Positions 27,118-35,827 are shown, counted from the first letter of the stretch. The stretch: 64,000 bases of DNA from Pelorhabdus rhamnosifermentans (GCF_018835585.1 NZ_JAHGVE010000003.1:62001-126000), one strand, 5' to 3'. Made by a program: numbers and translations. The notes: generated by a model from the letters alone, not told the origin.

Positions 27118-28017
27118 GTGCATATCACAATGGATTTGAAAGAAACGATTGCCGAGTGTCTTCAATATGTAGAAGATAATCTATACAAGAAGATCAATTT
27201 AGATGATATAGCGACGCACTGTAGTATATCGAAGTACCACTTGATTAGAATATTTAAATCGTTGACAGGAGAATCCTTGATGGAATATGTCCAGTTCCGA
27301 AAACTTTCGTCTAGTATTTCTGATTTAAAGGATACAAATCGAAGAGTCATTGATATTGCTATGGATTATGGTTTTGATTATGAACAGTCCTATATTCGAG
27401 CTTTTCGGAAAAAATTTGGTATTACGCCGCTGAAGATCAGAGTAGATCCCACGTCGCTCGTTATTCAAGAAAAACTCAATATTGATGACATTATGTCCAT
27501 GAATAACTCGGTTATCTATAAGCCCGCTTTTATGTTTAAACAAAAATTTTACCTAGTGGGTGTGAAACATAAAATTCTTAGTAAATCGGGTGACAGGGTT
27601 GCTAATTTTTATGGTAGGGATTTCTTTTATAATCAGAGGCACAGAATCATGAATTCAGTTGACTCACAAATTTACTTTGGTTATACAGACTGGAGTGATA
27701 CTGACAATGGCTGCATTTATTATATGCCATCCCTACAAGTTCACGATCTTGAACATATGCCGGATAATATGGAGGGCATTGCTATCCCCGCACACAAATA
27801 TGTAATCTTTCGTTTTGTTGGTTTCTTTCGTCCCGATGATATTAATGGCAGGCAAGTCGGGCGATTGCTTGTTCATATGTATTCTAAATGGATCTTTAAA
27901 TCAGGTTATAAATTTGCCGATACGTTTAGATTTGAATATATCAATAATAATTTATGTAAAGATAATTATTGTGAGTTAGACATCTATCAGCCCATTGTTG
28001 AGGCCAATAAAATGTGA
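27118..28017 (+). CDS. AraC-family regulator with C-terminal effector-binding domain
   Basis: A 299-residue regulator. Two HTH motifs are at the N-terminus: INLDDIATHCSISKYHLIRIFKSLTGESLMEYVQ and VIDIAMDYGFDYEQSYIRAFRKKFGITPLKI. A C-terminal part of about 170 residues resembles an AraC_E_bind/GyrI fold, with LVGVKHKI near its start and paired acidic/aromatic strands (GIAIPAHKYVIFRFVGFF). This N-HTH plus ligand-domain order is that of MarA/Rob-like regulators of efflux and stress. It starts at GTG 27118, 6 nt after AGGAG; an ATG at 27130 is the alternative. It follows fabF at 66 bp and may read through from it; its targets are unknown. Confidence 0.87.
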   Translation: MHITMDLKETIAECLQYVEDNLYKKINLDDIATHCSISKYHLIRIFKSLTGESLMEYVQFRKLSSSISDLKDTNRRVIDIAMDYGFDYEQSYIRAFRKKFGITPLKIRVDPTSLVIQEKLNIDDIMSMNNSVIYKPAFMFKQKFYLVGVKHKILSKSGDRVANFYGRDFFYNQRHRIMNSVDSQIYFGYTDWSDTDNGCIYYMPSLQVHDLEHMPDNMEGIAIPAHKYVIFRFVGFFRPDDINGRQVGRLLVHMYSKWIFKSGYKFADTFRFEYINNNLCKDNYCELDIYQPIVEANKM

Positions 28018-28061
28018 ATCCTATTGTGCAGACCTGAATGAATATAAAGAATTAAACTAGG

Positions 28062-28099
28062 AAAGCGTTAATTGCCTTTTGGACAGCAATTAACGCTTT
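28062..28099. terminator. Bidirectional terminator between convergent genes
   Basis: AAAGCGTTAATTGC (28062-28075) and GCAATTAACGCTTT (28086-28099) are perfect complements around a 10-nt loop, between the AraC gene (+) and the M42 peptidase (-). Confidence 0.8.
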
Positions 28100-28117
28100 G
28101 TACCTCTTCATAAATTA

Positions 28118-29155
28118 TCATTTCATGATGTAATTAATTATCAGGTCAATTGTCGCTAAAATAGAATCAATATGCGTTCTCTCATAAGCATGAGAAGCAA
28201 ATATACCCGGGCCCAAAAGTGCTGTTTTTACATCCCATCCAGCGCGAAGTATGGCTGAAGCATCCGAACTGTAATGGGGATAGATATCTGTTTTATATGG
28301 GATATGATACTCTCTACAAGTTTGAATTAGATTCTTCCTTAGCTCATAGTCATAGGGGCCTGAAGTGTCTTTTGCACAGATACACACACTATACTCTGAC
28401 GAATTTTGGCTAAAACCTGGGGCCCCCATATCAACAGCAATAAATTCTTTTGTTTTCTGTGGTATGCAAGAACTGGCGCCATGACCAACTTCTTCATAAT
28501 TACTTATATAAAAGTTCGTTGTATAGGCAAGTTTTAGGTGATTTTGGGTGATATACTTTAACACATATAACAAGATAGACACACTGGCCTTGTCATCTAA
28601 GTATCTGCTTTTGATGAAACCTTTTTCAGTTATCGTTGTGCGCGTGTCGATGCAGATATAGTCCCCGACGTTTATTCCCAGTTCTTCAACATCAGAATTT
28701 GAGAAAACCTTTTCATCCAAAATGATCTCCATATTTTCCGGAATTCTTTTAAGTTCTCTTGCTTCGTCACCGCTAATATGTACGGACGGTTTTATTGTTT
28801 GAATGGTACCCGAATAAGATTTTCCGTCCAGTGTTTCAACCGTACAGTTTTCCCCTTCGACACAGGACATCATATAATTTCCGATCAACGTCAGCGCAAG
28901 CGCTCCATTGGGTTTTATGGATTTAACCATCGCGCCAAGAGTATCAGCATGGGCAGAAAAAGTTCGCTCGTACTCATCATTTTCACCTTTAACAGTTGCT
29001 ATTATTGCACCTTTAATGGTTGTAAAATACGAAATATTTAGAGTCTCTAGTTCGTGTATTAGATAATCCATTATATTTTTGGTATAGCCTGAAGGACTGG
29101 ATATTGCTAATATTTCTTTTAAATAGGCTAAAATTTCTTTTTTATTATAATCCAT
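28118..29155 (-). CDS. M42-family aminopeptidase
   Basis: About 345 residues of a dinuclear-metal aminopeptidase. Visible ligands and motifs: HADTLGAMV, the bridging Asp in YLDDKASVSILLYVL, the catalytic Glu pair in YEEVGHGAS, a metal Asp in FIAVDMGAPG and the late His in HYSSDASAILRAGWD. The inserted PDZ-like apical domain (about 70-170) is present. M42 enzymes form large tetrahedral shells and trim peptides in the cytoplasm. The longest frame begins at 29161, but GAGG lies only 2 nt before that ATG and 8-9 nt before ATG 29155, which is preferred. Its start overlaps the end of the nitroreductase, so the two are coupled. Confidence 0.9.
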   Translation of the reverse strand: MDYNKKEILAYLKEILAISSPSGYTKNIMDYLIHELETLNISYFTTIKGAIIATVKGENDEYERTFSAHADTLGAMVKSIKPNGALALTLIGNYMMSCVEGENCTVETLDGKSYSGTIQTIKPSVHISGDEARELKRIPENMEIILDEKVFSNSDVEELGINVGDYICIDTRTTITEKGFIKSRYLDDKASVSILLYVLKYITQNHLKLAYTTNFYISNYEEVGHGASSCIPQKTKEFIAVDMGAPGFSQNSSEYSVCICAKDTSGPYDYELRKNLIQTCREYHIPYKTDIYPHYSSDASAILRAGWDVKTALLGPGIFASHAYERTHIDSILATIDLIINYIMK

Positions 29156-29729
29156 CTTCATTTCCTCTTATCCATTCTGTCACTTCATTCCATAATTTTC
29201 GCGGGCGTGGAGAAGGGGATTGGTTGGCATATCCCATTGCGACTGCTGCTACAAGTTCATCGCTACGATTTAACCATGAACATATTTCACGTTCAGAGTA
29301 AAAAATATCACAAATCCAAAGGGTGCCGAGTCCAAAATCTTGTGCAGCTAAAATCATTGTTTGGATAGCCGCACCGATTGACTGAGTATCAGTCAATAAT
29401 TTAAAGTGATTGTAGTCTTTTTCAGAATGAGAAAAGTCATTAAATACTAAAATGACAACGGGTGCCTGTTTTATCGCCTTGAGGCTTAATTTAGAACTTC
29501 CAATATCTAAACCTTGCTGTCTTCGAAGGCTTATAGCGTTTGCCATAACGTTGACGAATTCAGCTTTTTTTTGATCTTGTAACACAACAAATCGCCATGG
29601 TTGACGATTCTTTCCTGAAGGTGCTTTCATGGCCAATTCTAAAATTTCTTCGATCGCTTTCTGTGGTACAGGTTCATTTTGAAACTCTCGAATACTTCTT
29701 CTTTGCCTAATGGCCTCTAACGTTTCCAT
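29145..29729 (-). CDS. Nitroreductase-family flavoprotein
   Basis: A 194-residue FMN-dependent reductase. The N-terminal signature METLEAIRQRRSIREFQNEPVP is followed by APSGKNRQPWRFVVL, the FMN-binding segment, and a late LGTLWICDIF plus VAAVAMGYANQSPSPRPRK, the second FMN and cofactor loop. Such enzymes reduce nitro, quinone or enone compounds with NAD(P)H. GGAGG lies 6 nt before the ATG at 29729; upstream in-frame codons have no support. It is the first gene of a two-gene unit with the M42 peptidase. A TTGATT/TACAAT promoter precedes it. Confidence 0.92.
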   Translation of the reverse strand: METLEAIRQRRSIREFQNEPVPQKAIEEILELAMKAPSGKNRQPWRFVVLQDQKKAEFVNVMANAISLRRQQGLDIGSSKLSLKAIKQAPVVILVFNDFSHSEKDYNHFKLLTDTQSIGAAIQTMILAAQDFGLGTLWICDIFYSEREICSWLNRSDELVAAVAMGYANQSPSPRPRKLWNEVTEWIRGNEDGL

Positions 29730-29777
29730 GTTATTCCTCCAGTGTTTAAAATCGTATAGAAAAATATTCTTTTTTCT

Positions 29778-29806
29778 ATTGTAAAGAAGTTTATTGCGAA
29801 AATCAA
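29778..29806 (-). promoter_or_regulatory. Promoter of the nitroreductase-M42 unit
   Basis: On the minus strand TTGATT (29806-29801) and TACAAT (29783-29778) are 17 nt apart. The start would be near 29771, about 40 nt before the nitroreductase ATG. Confidence 0.6.
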
Positions 29807-29902
29807 ATATTGATTTTAGATTGGCATGGCTAAACAGCTCCACGGGGTGCAGCAAGCATAGACAAAATTTATAATACACATGTTGATTTCTGGGGTTTTG
29901 TT

Positions 29903-30064
29903 ATGGCGCAATCATTAACAATTGATGAGTTGAATGTACTGGCTAACGGACTATTTGAAACGAAAGAAGAAGAGAAGTCCACCAAAAAATTGGAGATAGA
30001 TATTAAAGCACTACAAGACCAAATTAAATGCTTGCAAAGACAAACTGACGAATTAAGCAAGTAA
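29903..30064 (+). CDS. Small coiled-coil protein of 53 residues
   Basis: A short frame starting MAQSLTIDELNVLANGLFETKEEE and ending in a heptad-like helix KLEIDIKALQDQIKCLQRQTDELSK. TGGGG lies 6-7 nt before the ATG. The composition is hydrophilic and helical with leucines at coiled-coil spacing. I do not recognise a family. It stands alone between divergent nitroreductase and the MarR gene, with the MarR promoter starting 42 bp after its stop. It may be a real small protein or a chance frame; amphipathic regularity favours the former. Confidence 0.45.
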   Translation: MAQSLTIDELNVLANGLFETKEEEKSTKKLEIDIKALQDQIKCLQRQTDELSK

Positions 30065-30105
30065 TTGTTTAATGGACATATAATTTGATTTTTGTAGTAC
30101 CTTAC

Positions 30106-30134
30106 TTGACAAAAGTATGTATACGTATAATAAT
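30106..30134 (+). promoter_or_regulatory. Promoter of the MarR-enoate reductase unit
   Basis: TTGACA (30106-30111) is followed after 17 nt by AATAAT (30129-30134). A TATAAT at 30126-30131 is present but closer than usual (14 nt). Confidence 0.6.
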
Positions 30135-30155
30135 ATTAGATAATATAATATTATT
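30129..30155. promoter_or_regulatory. 27-bp inverted repeat overlapping the MarR promoter
   Basis: AATAATATTA (30129-30138) and TAATATTATT (30146-30155) are perfect complements around 7 nt and cover the -10 region. This is the usual size and position of an autoregulatory MarR operator. The AT-only arms lower confidence. Confidence 0.5.
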
Positions 30156-30170
30156 TAGTAAGGAGACTTT

Positions 30171-30602
30171 ATGTTAAATATTGATGATTCGCTAGGCTAT
30201 ATTATTAGCACGGTTGCCAGAAAGGTTAACCAATACTTCAGTGTAAGCTTTCAGTCTTTTGATATTACATCAGAACAATGGGCAGTTTTAAATAAACTTG
30301 CTGAACAAGACGGAATTTCACAGCGACAGTTGTCGGAGCGCACTGAGAAAGATCCCAATAATATTACAAAGATACTGGACCAATTAGAGAAAAAAGGCTG
30401 GATAAAAAGAGCTGCCAATCCACAAGATCGACGTTCTTTTTTAATTAATATTACAGAAAATGGACGATTATTAATTAAGCAAGTAGCTCCTTTGGAAGAG
30501 AGACTAATGAGCAGTTTATATGCTTCTTTATCTGTCGATGAAATTGCATTATTACGGAAAATACTTTTTAAGCTTAATATGAATATTAATCGAAAAATGT
30601 AA
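30171..30602 (+). CDS. MarR-family transcriptional regulator
   Basis: A 143-residue winged-helix protein: SVSFQSFDITSEQWAVLNKLAEQDGISQRQLSERTEKDPNNITKILDQLEKKGWIKRAANPQDRRSFLINITENG contains the HTH and the wing with the DRR salt-bridge motif of MarR. It binds as a dimer and is usually released by phenolic or aromatic ligands. AAGGAG lies 6 nt before the ATG. The enoate reductase starts 79 bp downstream on the same strand, so it probably controls that gene and itself through the 27-bp repeat. A cinnamate- or enoate-type ligand would fit that role; this is inference. Confidence 0.92.
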   Translation: MLNIDDSLGYIISTVARKVNQYFSVSFQSFDITSEQWAVLNKLAEQDGISQRQLSERTEKDPNNITKILDQLEKKGWIKRAANPQDRRSFLINITENGRLLIKQVAPLEERLMSSLYASLSVDEIALLRKILFKLNMNINRKM

Positions 30603-30680
30603 TGGATCATGGTTGTCAATATTAGCATTCAATTTTTAGATGAAAATTGAAAATAAAAAGCAAATAAAGGGGGATTTAAT

Positions 30681-32684
30681 TTGAAACAGCAACATGCCAA
30701 TCTTTTTAATCCGATAAAAATTGGAACACTTGAAATTAAGAACAGAATTGTTATGGGACCAATGGGACCTGGCGGACTTACAACAGAAGACGGTGTGTAT
30801 AACGAAAAAGGTGTCGAATACTATGTTGCCAGAGCCAAAGGCGGCGCCGGTCTTATTCTGACTGGTGTCACTTATGTTGAAAATGAAATTGAAAAAAGTG
30901 CTATGCCGTCTATGGCTTGTCCGACACTGAATCCTGTAAACTTTGTGAAAACGGCAAAAATAATGACTGAAAGAATTCACGCCTATGATGCAAAAATATT
31001 TCTGCAATTGTCGGCTGGATTTGGACGGGTCAGTGTTCCCGCTATCAATGGCACCATGGAGGCTATTGGTCCTTCGCCTATTCCGCATCGATGGGTTCCT
31101 GGACTGGTATGCAGGGAACTGACCATAGCAGAGATTAAAACTTATGTCAGGAAGTTTGCTGAATCGGCGGCTATTGCGAAAAAGGCCGGGTTTGATGGAA
31201 TAGAGATTCATGCTGTTCACGAAGGATATCTATTAGATCAGTTTACCATTTCCTTCTTTAACCATAGAACGGACGAATATGGCGGGAGTTTGATGAATCG
31301 CTTGCGTTTTTCCAGTGAGATTGTTCAAGCGATTAAAGCTGAATGTGGTCAGGATTTTCCTGTGATTCTACGTTATAGTATTAAAAGCTTTATTAAAGAC
31401 TGGAACAAGGGCGGACTTCCAGGCGAGGACTTTGTGGAAAAAGGCCGTGACATTGAAGAAGGGAAGGAAGTTGCCAGACTACTTGAACAAGCTGGATATG
31501 ACGCTTTTGATGGCGATGTCGGATCATATGATTCCTGGTACTGGAGCCATCCGCCGATGTATCATAAAAAAGGCATGTATTTACCCTATAATGAAATATT
31601 GAAACAGATACTAAAAGTACCGGTAATTACGGCTGGCAGAGTGGATGATCCTGATCTTGCCAGTGAGGCAATTGCTACAGGTAAGACCGATATGATTTCC
31701 ATGGCAAGGCCCTTGCTGGCCGACCCTGACCTACCTAATAAAATACGTCAGGGGAAAATCGAAAAAATTCGTCCTTGTTTATCCTGTCAGGAAGGCTGTA
31801 TGGGGAGACTACAGCATTTTGCCTCGCTTTCTTGTGCTGTAAATCCTGCAGTCGGTAGAGAAAGAGAATATGACTTGAAACAGGCAACTGTAATGAAAAA
31901 GGTTGTAATTGTTGGCGGGGGTGTGGCTGGTTGTGAAGCAGCCAGGGTTTGTGCACTGCGTGGACATAAGGTATCGCTTTATGAAAAGAGTAGTAGACTG
32001 GGTGGCAATGTGATACCAGGCGGAGCACCTGACTTTAAAGAAGATGATATCAAGTTAGCTGATTGGTACACTTTAGAACTCAAGGATCTTAAGGTAGATG
32101 TGCACTTAAATAGTGAAGTTACGAAAGAAATGATGACCAAGCAAGATGCAGACGCGGTGATTGTAGCTACAGGGTCCACACCTAAAATGCTGCGCATTGA
32201 AGATGGCGATGACAAGGTATTTACTGCGGAAGACGTGTTGCTTGGTAAAAAAGATCCAGGCAAGTCAACTGTGATTATTGGCGGAGGTCTTGTCGGTTGT
32301 GAGACGGCATTATGGCTGGCGCAAGCAGGCAAAAAGGTAACTATTGTCGAGATGATGGATGGCATCTTAAAGGTAGGCGGGCCTTTATGTTCCGCTAATG
32401 ACGAAATGCTAAAAGAACTGTTGAAATTCAAAGGCGTGGATATTAGAACACAGACAGCCATTGTTAAAGCGAACGAGCAAGGGTTTATTGTTAAGTGTAA
32501 TGATCAGACAGAAACAATTGAAGCCGATTCAGCCATTATCTGTATTGGCTATAATGGGCAAAGAAAGTTGTATGATGAAGTTAAAAATGCTGTGGGAGAG
32601 ATTTATTTATTAGGTGATGCCAGAAAAGTACAAAATATCATGTACGCTATTTGGGATGCTTATGAAGTAGCTAGAGATATATAA
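30681..32684 (+). CDS. 2-enoate reductase (old yellow enzyme / 2,4-dienoyl-CoA reductase family)
   Basis: A 667-residue flavo-iron-sulfur enzyme, the usual length of clostridial enoate reductases. Residues 1-350 form an FMN TIM barrel (opening LFNPIKIGTLEIKNRIVMGPMG, active-site IHAVHEGYLLDQF at 177-189). A [4Fe-4S] centre is bound by Cys366, Cys369, Cys373 and Cys385. FAD and NAD(P)H Rossmann motifs follow: VVIVGGGVAGCEAARV and VIIGGGLVGCETALWLA. It reduces the C=C bond of 2-enoates such as cinnamate or crotonate with NADH, acting as an electron sink. It starts at TTG 30681, after AAAGGGGG. The MarR gene upstream is its probable regulator. Confidence 0.9.
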   Translation: MKQQHANLFNPIKIGTLEIKNRIVMGPMGPGGLTTEDGVYNEKGVEYYVARAKGGAGLILTGVTYVENEIEKSAMPSMACPTLNPVNFVKTAKIMTERIHAYDAKIFLQLSAGFGRVSVPAINGTMEAIGPSPIPHRWVPGLVCRELTIAEIKTYVRKFAESAAIAKKAGFDGIEIHAVHEGYLLDQFTISFFNHRTDEYGGSLMNRLRFSSEIVQAIKAECGQDFPVILRYSIKSFIKDWNKGGLPGEDFVEKGRDIEEGKEVARLLEQAGYDAFDGDVGSYDSWYWSHPPMYHKKGMYLPYNEILKQILKVPVITAGRVDDPDLASEAIATGKTDMISMARPLLADPDLPNKIRQGKIEKIRPCLSCQEGCMGRLQHFASLSCAVNPAVGREREYDLKQATVMKKVVIVGGGVAGCEAARVCALRGHKVSLYEKSSRLGGNVIPGGAPDFKEDDIKLADWYTLELKDLKVDVHLNSEVTKEMMTKQDADAVIVATGSTPKMLRIEDGDDKVFTAEDVLLGKKDPGKSTVIIGGGLVGCETALWLAQAGKKVTIVEMMDGILKVGGPLCSANDEMLKELLKFKGVDIRTQTAIVKANEQGFIVKCNDQTETIEADSAIICIGYNGQRKLYDEVKNAVGEIYLLGDARKVQNIMYAIWDAYEVARDI

Positions 32685-32695
32685 TGATGCAATGA

Positions 32696-33580
32696 CTACG
32701 ATATTTTTATATTCTTAAGATATTCATTAAGAACTAAAAGACTTCTTTGCGTACTTGGTTTGGGAAATTTATGGGTTATTTTGTAGCAAATCAGATCAGG
32801 GGGCGGATTGGATAGCCGATAATAACTAAAGTTACCGAGTTTGGTGGCGTATTGTGCTAGCCACATAGGTACGATAGCCCATTTTTCGACGTCTTGGAGT
32901 AAAGTAAGGATAAGATTGACACCTGTAATATTTATGCGATATCGACAGGTAGGGTCCCACCATTGATCATGCCATGACGTAAAGTTAGTTCCAGACCAGG
33001 GGGTATATACTTCGTTATCCGCATTCAAGTTATTATTGTCAATCATTATTTTTTCTGCTTCACTTGGGTTGCTAGTTTTTAAAAGAACCATAGGGGCTGT
33101 TGCCCATGGTTCTTTTTTTATGTTTGGTGAAAAAATTTCCCGTAGTACGAATGCAACATCAATCTGTCTTCTTTCTACAGAAGAATAAAGATCGTCTGTA
33201 TGTTGTGTATGGATTTCTAATCTGATTTTTGGTATATGCTGGCTTAGCGATATAAAAAGAGATGGAAAAACACTTAGGTTAAGACTTTCTAATGTACCGA
33301 AGGATAAGGCCATATGATCGCCTTGTTTCTTTAAAAATTCAGTTTCTTTCCACAAGACGTCCCACCTTTTGGCTATTTGTAGGAAATCTTTTCCTGATGG
33401 TGTTAGGTAAATGTTTTTCATGCCTCGCCCGCGATCAAGAAGCGTGACTCCCATTGTTAATTCCAGATTTTTTAGTCGATGCGTGATGGTAGATTGTGAT
33501 AAGTACATTTCTTCGGCGGCTCGGCTTATGTTTTTAGTACGAACAACCGCCAAGAAGGCTTGAATGTCATGAATTTGCAT
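32696..33580 (-). CDS. LysR-family transcriptional regulator
   Basis: A 294-residue LTTR. The N-terminal winged HTH is MQIHDIQAFLAVVRTKNISRAAEEMYLSQSTITHRLKNLE; the rest is a two-lobed periplasmic-binding-like sensor, with SFGTLESLNLSVFPSLF as the first strand. AAGGAG lies 7-8 nt before ATG 33580, so the longer frame to 33610 is rejected. It is divergent from the RraA-like gene at 33721 and convergent, with only an 11-bp gap, to the enoate reductase. LTTRs usually activate the divergent unit with a small carboxylate; here that would be the RraA-like protein and MFS transporter. Confidence 0.92.
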   Translation of the reverse strand: MQIHDIQAFLAVVRTKNISRAAEEMYLSQSTITHRLKNLELTMGVTLLDRGRGMKNIYLTPSGKDFLQIAKRWDVLWKETEFLKKQGDHMALSFGTLESLNLSVFPSLFISLSQHIPKIRLEIHTQHTDDLYSSVERRQIDVAFVLREIFSPNIKKEPWATAPMVLLKTSNPSEAEKIMIDNNNLNADNEVYTPWSGTNFTSWHDQWWDPTCRYRINITGVNLILTLLQDVEKWAIVPMWLAQYATKLGNFSYYRLSNPPPDLICYKITHKFPKPSTQRSLLVLNEYLKNIKIS

Positions 33581-33672
33581 AGTTAATCTCCTTTGAATTA
33601 TTAAAAACATTAATAATTCAGTGCTATTAAATTCATTTTACTACGTTTATTCTTTACTGTAAAATGAGACTA

Positions 33673-33683
33673 AAGATAATCTT
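33673..33683. promoter_or_regulatory. Small dyad in the LysR/RraA-like intergenic region
   Basis: AAGATAATCTT is a perfect 11-bp dyad with the T-N(9-11)-A form of LysR sites, 38 bp before the RraA-like ATG. A candidate activator site only. Confidence 0.3.
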
Positions 33684-33720
33684 CTAAAAATTTTATCAAT
33701 ATAGAATGGGGTTGATTTTT

Positions 33721-34422
33721 ATGACAAACACAGGTTTTCGAATTTATACAAAATTTAATCGTCCATCACGTTCGGTTGTAGAAGGATTTAGGGGCATCCC
33801 AGTTGCCAATATCGATGATTGTATGAATCGTAGTGCTTGTATTGATGCTAAGATTAGGCCATTAAATAAGGCTCCTTTATTGGGTACTGCGTTTACTGTT
33901 AAGGCACGACCTGGAGATAATCTCTTGCTTTATAAGGCTATTGAGATGGCTCAAACTGGAGATGTCGTTGTTGTCGCCGTGCAGGGGGAATTGTCTAATG
34001 CTGTAACTGGACAGTTAATGATAACAAGGGCAAAACAACGGGGAATTGCTGGTCTTGTTATCGACGGGGCTGTACGTGACTCAGATGCGATCAAGAATAT
34101 GGATATTCCGGTTTATGCTGTTGGAACCACGTCGAATGGTCCCTATAAGGAGGGACCGGGTGAGATAAATGTACCTGTAGCTTTAGGCGGAATAGTCGTG
34201 AATCCGGGTGATATTTTGGTCGGTGATGCTGATAGTGTTGTTGTTATCAATCCCAGAGAAGCCGCTGATATTATGGAAAGGGCTAAAGCAGTGGTTGCTA
34301 AAGAACTTGGAATAATGAAAGCGATTGAGTCCAATTCTTGGGATATTTCCTGGGTAGATAAAATGCTGAAGGAAAAAGGATGCGAGTTCATTGAGGCGGC
34401 GTGGGATGATCGTGGTTATTGA
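33721..34422 (+). CDS. RraA-like aldolase/decarboxylase (4-hydroxy-4-methyl-2-oxoglutarate aldolase family)
   Basis: A 233-residue member of the RraA-like fold. Key parts are IPVANIDDCMNR, GTAFTVKARPGDNLLLYKAI, the GDVVVVAVQGELSNAVTGQLM segment with the glycine/acidic metal site, and GLVIDGAVRDSDAI, whose Arg-Asp pair binds substrate and metal in HMG/CHA aldolases. These enzymes split 4-hydroxy-2-oxo acids or decarboxylate oxaloacetate with a divalent metal; the RNase E inhibitor role applies only to a subset. The start at 33721 follows a GGGG site; the alternative is 33706. It lies in a unit with an ACS-type MFS carrier, suggesting uptake and cleavage of an organic or sugar acid. Confidence 0.87.
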   Translation: MTNTGFRIYTKFNRPSRSVVEGFRGIPVANIDDCMNRSACIDAKIRPLNKAPLLGTAFTVKARPGDNLLLYKAIEMAQTGDVVVVAVQGELSNAVTGQLMITRAKQRGIAGLVIDGAVRDSDAIKNMDIPVYAVGTTSNGPYKEGPGEINVPVALGGIVVNPGDILVGDADSVVVINPREAADIMERAKAVVAKELGIMKAIESNSWDISWVDKMLKEKGCEFIEAAWDDRGY

Positions 34423-34495
34423 TTAATCGGCCAACATAAGTAAGCTATTTATAGAAATTTATTTACTAGATTAAAGATAAAATGGAGCGATGGAA

Positions 34496-35827
34496 ATGTT
34501 GTTAACAGCAAAGCGGCATAAGATTCAACGAGCTGAAACCGTTACACGATATCGTTGGTTTGTTCTGGCATTTATTTTTGTGATTTATACTCTTTCTTAT
34601 GGTGATCGGGCAAACATTGGAGTAGTATTGCCTGTGATTAAGGCCGAGTTTCAACTGAGTAATTTTGAGGCAGGGTCCTTAGCCAGTTTCTTTTTTGTCG
34701 GGTATGCCCTTACGCAAATTCCGGCCGGATTCTGGTATAGTTTGTTTGGGGTAAAAAAATTGATGGCACTGTCAATGATTATGGTTTCAGTATTTACCGG
34801 GTTAATCGGAACTTCAGGGTCAGCTTTTATGATAAAAATGTATCGTTTAGGACTAGGTCTTGCGGAAGGGCCAACACCTGTGGGCATGGCTGCTACTATT
34901 AATACTTGGTTTCCGCCAAAAGAAAAGGGGATAGCTTCTGGTATTTATTTAGCTGCAGCTAAGTTTGCTCCTGTCATTGTTCCGCCTATCTGTGTTGCAA
35001 TTATGCAATCATATGGCTGGAGATATGTTTTTTATTGGTTTGCGTTACCGGGAATAATATTGGCAGCGGGATGGTATTTTTTAATAAAAGATCGTCCGGA
35101 AGAGAGTCCGTTTTGTTCACCTGGTGAAGTAGATTATATTAAAAATACAGCAGTAGCCAATCAGCAGAAGGAAATACAACAGAAAAAATCGTTTTTGTGG
35201 TTGGATAAATTGATTCATTTAAAGCATGTTTCTAAAATTGAGACAAATGCCCAAATTTTTTGCTCATGGAATATTTGGGGAAATACCTTTGGTTACTGTT
35301 TAATGCTAAGTGTGGTTAATGGAATACTTACTTGGATACCTTCTTACTTAGTAAATGAAAAGCATTTTTCATTTATCAAAATGGGTTTTGTTGCTTCTGC
35401 ACCATGGATTGGGGCAGTATTAGGTAATTTAATTGGGGGGTGGATTGCTGATAAAATTTTCGATAAACGGCGCAAGCCACTGATGCTGGTAAGTACATTA
35501 TCGACAGCTATTATGATGCTTCTCTTGATTAACTCACCTGCCGATGCGAGACTTTTGGGAATCATGCTTTTTTTCACTGGATTTTTACTTAATCTTGGTT
35601 TTTCAGCATTTACAGCATATCCAATGGGACTTACAACTAAGAAGACTTTTCCGATTGCCATTGCAGTAGTAAATAGTGGAGGACATTTGGGGAGTGTTTT
35701 TTCGCCAATGTTCGCAGGATTTTTATTGGATAAATTTAATTATGGGGCAGTATTTTCATTTTTTGCTCTGTGCGCCGCTTTAAGTTTGCTTGTAATTTTA
35801 ACGGTTGATGAACCAATTCAAGAATAA
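34496..35827 (+). CDS. MFS transporter, anion:cation symporter type
   Basis: A 443-residue carrier with about 12 membrane helices. The MFS motifs are seen: YGDRANIGVVLPVI in helix 1, the loop motif FGVKKLM after helix 2 region, RLGLGLAEGPTPVGMAA in helix 4 and IADKIFDKRRKPLM in the central loop. These match the ACS group that carries sugar acids, dicarboxylates or aromatic acids with protons. ATG 34496 lies 8 nt after GGAG; ATG 34490 is only 2 nt from it. It follows the RraA-like gene by 73 bp and a terminator follows it, so the two probably form the target unit of the divergent LysR regulator. Confidence 0.92.
   Translation: MLLTAKRHKIQRAETVTRYRWFVLAFIFVIYTLSYGDRANIGVVLPVIKAEFQLSNFEAGSLASFFFVGYALTQIPAGFWYSLFGVKKLMALSMIMVSVFTGLIGTSGSAFMIKMYRLGLGLAEGPTPVGMAATINTWFPPKEKGIASGIYLAAAKFAPVIVPPICVAIMQSYGWRYVFYWFALPGIILAAGWYFLIKDRPEESPFCSPGEVDYIKNTAVANQQKEIQQKKSFLWLDKLIHLKHVSKIETNAQIFCSWNIWGNTFGYCLMLSVVNGILTWIPSYLVNEKHFSFIKMGFVASAPWIGAVLGNLIGGWIADKIFDKRRKPLMLVSTLSTAIMMLLLINSPADARLLGIMLFFTGFLLNLGFSAFTAYPMGLTTKKTFPIAIAVVNSGGHLGSVFSPMFAGFLLDKFNYGAVFSFFALCAALSLLVILTVDEPIQE

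Noticed and set aside
29224-29240. TTGGCATATCCCATTGC resembling a -24/-12 promoter
   Set aside because: GG and GC are 11 nt apart instead of 10 and the site is inside the nitroreductase coding sequence.
29821-29838. Sigma-54-like TTGGCATGG at the nitroreductase upstream region
   Set aside because: No GC at the required spacing; the minus-strand TTGATT/TACAAT promoter explains the gene better.
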